64,000 bases of DNA from Xiphias gladius (taxonomy: Eukaryota > Chordata > Actinopteri > Istiophoriformes > Xiphiidae), in the NCBI RefSeq assembly GCF_016859285.1, contig NC_053419.1, forward strand, positions 11,248,501-11,312,500, given 5' to 3'. This document shows positions 59,222-64,000 of this stretch, in pieces. Under the pieces are notes generated by a model. It saw only the letters and a program-made list of their open reading frames with translations. It was not told where the DNA came from and did no database searches. The position numbers and the translations under genes were made by a program. How positions within the stretch are numbered: position 1 is the stretch's first letter; the number at the start of each line of letters is the position of its first letter.

Positions 59222-59550
59222 GGGTCAGTGTCTTGGGGTCTTATCAACAAGCGAGGTTAAGATGGAGTGAGAGATTGGCAGGCAGATTGGTATGGCACTG
59301 GCTTACTGCCAAAGCTATGTCTGTGGGTGTTGTACTGGACTGTTGTGGTGATAGTGACCGAAAAAAGGAAATTGCAGATACAAGCAGCCAAAATGGGCTC
59401 ACTTTTACTGACAGGATGAGGAGCTTGGACATATCTGAGCATATCCCATCTGGCCTAGGAGGGCCTTAGGACCCCCAGGAGGAGCTGGAGGGTGTGGCTG
59501 GGAAGTGGGATGTCTGGGTTGAAACTGGAGGGAGGAATAGATGGATAAAT
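59222..59550 (+). mobile_element. Decayed non-LTR retrotransposon fragment (3' part)
   Basis: Starts at 'gggtcagtgtcttgg' and includes 'agagattggcaggcagattg', 'atagtgaccgaaaaaaggaa', 'atacaagcagccaaaatggg', 'caggaggagctggagg' and 'atagatggataaatg'. The order matches the end of the reverse transcriptase and the 3' tail of a common fish LINE. Large parts are missing, and the 89-codon frame at 59200 is a chance remnant. Confidence 0.65.
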
Positions 59551-61550
59551 GTAAAATAACGGGTAAATGTGGAGGAGAATTCAACCTGAGCTATTTCCTA
59601 AGAAATTTTTCACCATGCAGTGTAACACAAGGAGTCGGACAGCATTTTAACTAGGGAACCAGTATGAAAAAGAGTTAAACCTGGAGGAGAAATGATAGTG
59701 GATATAATTTAATTTTTAGGTTTCCTCATAGTCCTTTTTTATATCATGTTCTTCTTTCATCAATCCCAGAAACATTAATGAATATAGATATGTTTATTAT
59801 TCTAATTCACTCGCTATAAAATATTGGATTTACTGTACCTGACCTGTAGATATCTCCCTGGGTGGCTGTTTAGAGGAACCTGTGTGTGTGCTCTGATGGC
59901 TGTGTTTGTATTTGTGTGGCTGCATTGGTGGTGATTGGGAGGGATATCTTTGCAGGACAGTTCCTAAACTTGGGTGTTCTGGTATGCTCCTAGTAGGGGG
60001 CCCTAAATGTGTCAAGATATGCCACTGGGGGCATTTGTGTCAGACACAAATTGTTTAAAACCTGGACCACCGTGATGCTACCTCCTGTCTTGATGATATG
60101 ATGACACAAACAGACACACCAAAGAAATCTGTCTGAAACGGCCAGTGGCCAAATGGTCACCCACCTACCTTCCCTATTTATTGGTTACTCCTGACGCCAC
60201 TTCAAGTGGAAGACACTTTGATATAGTATGACCAAAGGAAGCCCAAATGTGACCTCTAAAATCATTCAAGTAGCAGCTCTGCCTCATATCTTTCCCATCA
60301 GTTTATATACTTCAGGCAGTAGACTTAAATCTTAGGATGTGGGTAATTTTTTTCTTTCAACAAGGGAATAACCATCTGGTTTATTAAAAAGAATGAATGG
60401 AAATGACAGTTTACTGAAAAGGCCCTGACTTTGCCTTTTCAATTACTTCTTGATAATTTTCTGGAATCGAATATTTTAAGCATTATTATCTAAGTGTCAT
60501 TTCTAAAATTTAAGACCAAAAGTAAATGAGTATATTCAAGCACTTTACCTTAAGGATGCAATATGCAGTTCATATTAAAATTTAGTTCATTACTGTTTGA
60601 ATAGTTAAATATTTCCCTGAAATATTCAAAGTGCAATACTAGTTACCAAATTAAATACCAAATCACTGGACATGATTTGTGCGTATAGGTGTGAGTGAGA
60701 GAGAGAGAGTGTGTTTCACCCTGGGGGATGCTCCACGGCCCACCCAGGCGAAGTTAACCCCTTTGTTATCTGATTGTAGAGCTCTGTGATTAGCAATGGA
60801 TGGGTTAGTTTCTCTCCCTTTGTCTCTCTGTGATTCTCCCTCATGCACTTACAAGGGAAGAGAAGTAAAAAAAACGAGAAAAAAAAAGGCAGAGAACAGA
60901 AGATTAACCCCCAAGATCGTGCAGGAAAAGGGTTAATGTTTGTTTCTGTTTATCGATAGGTCACACAGAGATTTTAGAGGCACAGGAATGTATGTCCACC
61001 GTGGATACCCCAAGAGTGAAGGGGAGATGAAGGAGGGCTTTGTGGGTACATATGTCCTTTTGTGCAAACTTGTATAATGTATTACTGGCAAAAAAAAAAA
61101 AGAAAAAAGCACAGCATGACTTATTTTATGATTGAAAATCTTGTGTTTTGTGTTTGAAGATTGAATCAGCAAATTGGTCATCATCATGTTAACTTCAAAC
61201 TCATGTCTGTTCTTAGGAAAACAGGTCTTTGCTATTTGTATAAAAGCCCCTCTACACAGGGACATTGTAAAATAGCAAAGGCTCTGGTATGTGTTATTGG
61301 TCCATGCTATATACTATAAAAATATAAAATACAAGAAACATGGCAGAGGCCTGCCACACAGAATCATTAATTATTTAAAAAAAGACGTAGGGAAAGGAGA
61401 ATTCAAAGACTAAATGCAGTCTGGCTGGGAGAAGTTATCGGCAAATAATTGTCGACGAATCCTTTAAATTATTAAGTAAAATAGGGTTTTATTTTCATCC
61501 ATATTCTTTTTGCCAATTACTTATCCACATGCACCTGCTCCTGTTTATAT

Positions 61551-61580
61551 TTTCTTTTTCTTTTTTTTTTTCTTTTTTTT
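61551..61580. repeat. T-rich tract
   Basis: Interrupted T runs followed by a short G run. Confidence 0.8.
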
Positions 61581-62097
61581 GGTTGGGGGGCACATTTATA
61601 CCATTTTCAGCTGTTGATGTGACAAAAAATGAATCTAACTGGCTCCCCCTAAAGTCATGACATGTAAAAACCGTTGTTGTTCAAATAGCATAATGTTACA
61701 TGGCTGTAATTTTTCAGCTGAGAAGAATATAGCTTTTTCACTCCCCTCTGGCTCAAATGAAAACTAGAGGATGTGAACATACAATAGATGTGTCTTAATG
61801 TTGAGCTGTTGAAAAAACATACTGTTTTACTTAAAATAACTAATGACTTGAAATAAACATTTGTTGATGAAAAAAACGTATATTTTTAACCTCAAAATAC
61901 CTCAAAAATATATAGAGAAAGATCAAGTTAACTGTATCAAGGTGTTGACACATTAATTTAGTCCTTAAATTTTATCTCTGTGGATTCCTGCAAATGGAAG
62001 GGTAAGAGGGTGGAGGTGGTGATTGGTCCATCACAGTTTCCTTATTCAGCTGTATCCCATCCCCACCTCTAATGCCTGCTGTGTCTATAGTTTCCAT

Positions 62098-62111
62098 GCA
62101 CACGCACGCAA

Positions 62112-62147
<36 letters not shown>

Positions 62148-62160
62148 ACACACACACACA
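62098..62160. repeat. (CA)n microsatellite 1
   Basis: Alternating CA preceded by CG-containing 'acgcacgcaagcgcgcac' and interrupted once by CAGA. Confidence 0.95.
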
Positions 62161-62334
62161 CTTCCGTTGGGTTGCACAGTTCCATCAGATGTCCCATACT
62201 GGCCTTTTATAGACATGTTGAGCTAGCATGATTGCCTTACAGATACCAACCAAACACACACACTCACATATACAGTGATGCACATACACAGTCAAAATCC
62301 AAAACTTGCAAACATGTACAGACACTATCATATG

Positions 62335-62360
62335 CACACACACAGAGTCACCTCAGCACC

Positions 62361-62397
<37 letters not shown>
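62335..62397. repeat. (CA)n microsatellite 2
   Basis: A second CA array about 200 bp from the first, with short CA words between the two. Confidence 0.95.
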
Positions 62398-62400
<3 letters not shown>

Positions 62401-62528
62401 GCACTTGAGAGTGCACTGACTCGGTGACAGATGCACACACACTCAGACTCATTTGTAGACACCACTGCAGCAGAAACGCTGGTTCCCACGCACCAGACTA
62501 CTGGGGAAGTGAAAACAAGAGCAACAGG

Positions 62529-62720
62529 AACTGCCACACCGTGAGAGGGAGGGGTGGGAGAGATGGGGGGTTAGAGAGAGGAAAAAGAGAGGGAGGGAGA
62601 GAAGTGAGAACAGAGGTGATTGCAGAGAGGTAAAAAAGATAGAGAGAAAGCAAACGGCAATGAAGGAAAATTAAAAGGAAGAGGTTATTCAGAGATAGGG
62701 AGAGAGATGAAAATAACATG
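62529..62720. repeat. Polypurine (GA-rich) block
   Basis: A roughly 190-bp strand made almost entirely of G and A (for example 'gagagggaggggtgggagag'), with few pyrimidines. Short GA-rich stretches continue to about 62950. Confidence 0.85.
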
Positions 62721-63467
62721 GATTAGTTGAGACAGACTGTGTGATGGGGGGAAAAAAATCAGAAGTAATCAGTTTTTTTGCAAGCCACATGAATGTTTGT
62801 TGTGAAAGGAAGAGAGAGTGTCTGAGAAAGGTGGCATTGAAAGAATAGGAGGGGTAGAGGAGGGCGAGGCGATAGAAAGACTTGTTGTCTGTCCTTTGAT
62901 CTACAAAGAGAGCCGCGGGCTGAGAAAGAGAAGGAATGTGAGAGGTTGAGACACGTTTAAAGTTACCCTTCACTGGCTATGTGTGAATGTGTGTGGGTAT
63001 TGTCCATATGTGAGTGTATCATTGAGTTAGTCAGTGTCAGGATGTACGTATGTGTTAGAATTCAGCAGAAAACAGAAAATACTTCTTATAGGCTTGTCTG
63101 TTCTCACACCATAAGTCATAATCACTACTCATTTCTAAATACACATGCAGACAGCTTTTGTAGATAATTGCAAATATTTGTCACATTTGTTTGGAATTGT
63201 GTTTGATCAGTGTGGCTTCATCTGACGTCTCTGTGCATATACCGTTCTTCTTGGTGACAAGACAGGAGTCGAATTTGTGTGTCCCGCCTATTTCCCACTC
63301 TCCCTCCCCTCTCCAGAGAGTAGTTGGGAGCGACAACAAGAGAGGGGAGGAGGTGACGGTGGGGAGAGGGGCATTCCATAGGCACGCCAAGACATTCCGA
63401 GGGAAACCATCCCAAATATTTCCCGCTGTGTGTGGCGAGGGCTCCGCGTCTCCTGTTACTTTCGTGC

Positions 63468-63493
63468 ACGTACGCGCGCATGCATAGACGCAC

Positions 63494-63546
<53 letters not shown>
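63468..63546. repeat. CG/CA-rich alternating purine-pyrimidine tract
   Basis: 'cacgtacgcgcgcatgcata' followed by a long CA array. Alternating purine-pyrimidine continues for about 75 bp with few breaks. Confidence 0.95.
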
Positions 63547-63548
<2 letters not shown>

Positions 63549-64000
63549 TACAGTTTGAGTAAGTGCTAAAAGTGAACAAACACACTGGGAAAAATTGCTG
63601 CTCACACATAACATAGGTCCTTCTCACAACCACTCTTTCTGGCGTAGACGTGTAGATAGTTACTGGGTGCAGTTACGAGTAACTGATGGCCAGCCTGTAC
63701 GTCTGTTTCCTCCTCTGTTTTTTATCTTGGGTACGATGTGCAGTCTGTCTTTCTGTCTGTGCCACTCCAATTTGTGAGTTTATGAATGAATGAGCAAGTA
63801 AGACATAACCACAGATATTAAGCTTTCACGTACCCAACTCAGGTTGTAATGTTTTCTTTGGAGAAAAGTCATTATTGCAATTCATAAGGAAAACATTGAA
63901 AGGAGAAACAATGTCTTACAAGGGTAAATATCAGTCACATTTTATTATGATATGTATAGTACAGATGTATTGGTTTGTGTATTGAATTAATAATAGGAAT

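Larger units (their letters stand above)
57847..64000 (+). other. Presumed long exd3 intron or 3' region
   Basis: The last exd3 exon ends CAG|GTAGGAAAG at 57846. The family continues with a cysteine-containing segment after DIFSRCQ. I did not find a matching exon up to 64000, so the remaining exons probably lie to the right. The region has a LINE fragment, CA repeats, a polypurine block and AT-rich sequence. Confidence 0.45.

Noticed and set aside
59200..59469. 89-codon frame MSEFLPLWVSVLGSYQQARL as a possible exd3 exon or novel gene
   Set aside because: It lies on a decayed LINE fragment and does not match the expected C-terminal part of EXD3.
62098..63546. Possible CRISPR-like array from repeated CA blocks
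   Set aside because: Simple dinucleotide repeats in a vertebrate genome; no regular repeat-spacer pattern.
63181..63633. 150-codon minus-strand frame rich in Cys-Val repeats
   Set aside because: The Cys-Val run is a translation of the CA microsatellite; the rest has no motif.

Overview
The window looks like nuclear DNA of a teleost fish, probably a percomorph. It has compact vertebrate genes with GT-AG introns, several dispersed repeats typical of teleost genomes, a decayed Tc1-like transposon, and many (CA)n, (CT)n and poly-A/T tracts. I built six protein-coding gene models by joining exons by hand so that splice phases agree. I also recognised one microRNA.

Layout: (1) 805-1109, minus: first two coding exons of edem3, which runs off the left edge. 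(2) 3925-8528, plus: complete anxa3-type annexin. (3) 9081-18472, minus: complete rcl1, tail to tail with the annexin and carrying a mir-101b hairpin in its last intron. (4) 19509-26596, plus: complete ak3, head to head with rcl1. (5) 26597-32610: ak3 3' UTR and intergenic DNA with a dead Tc1-like element. (6) 32749-42372, minus: complete cdc37l1, whose terminal coding exon sits in a recent 984-bp tandem duplication. (7) 44758-57846, plus: 18 coding exons of exd3 (mut-7 homologue), head to head with cdc37l1. (8) 57847-64000: probably one long exd3 intron, with simple repeats, a polypurine block and a LINE fragment, but no coding exon I could recognise. Every coding exon of the five genes other than edem3 joins in phase.

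The genes do not form an operon-like unit. They include ER glycoprotein quality control (edem3), calcium-dependent membrane binding (anxa3), 18S rRNA processing (rcl1), mitochondrial GTP:AMP phosphotransfer (ak3), Hsp90 co-chaperoning (cdc37l1) and a putative 3'-5' exonuclease (exd3). rcl1, ak3 and cdc37l1 are also neighbours on human 9p24. edem3, anxa3 and exd3 lie on other human chromosomes or arms, so the order reflects teleost rearrangement.

I found no convincing new biological system. The observations most worth a second look are the duplicated last exon of cdc37l1, the mir-101b/rcl1 host arrangement, the edem3 start inside an ATG repeat, a pair of inverted ~700-bp repeats of unknown class, and the divergent cdc37l1/exd3 promoter region with paired CACGTG boxes and a CTCF-core match.
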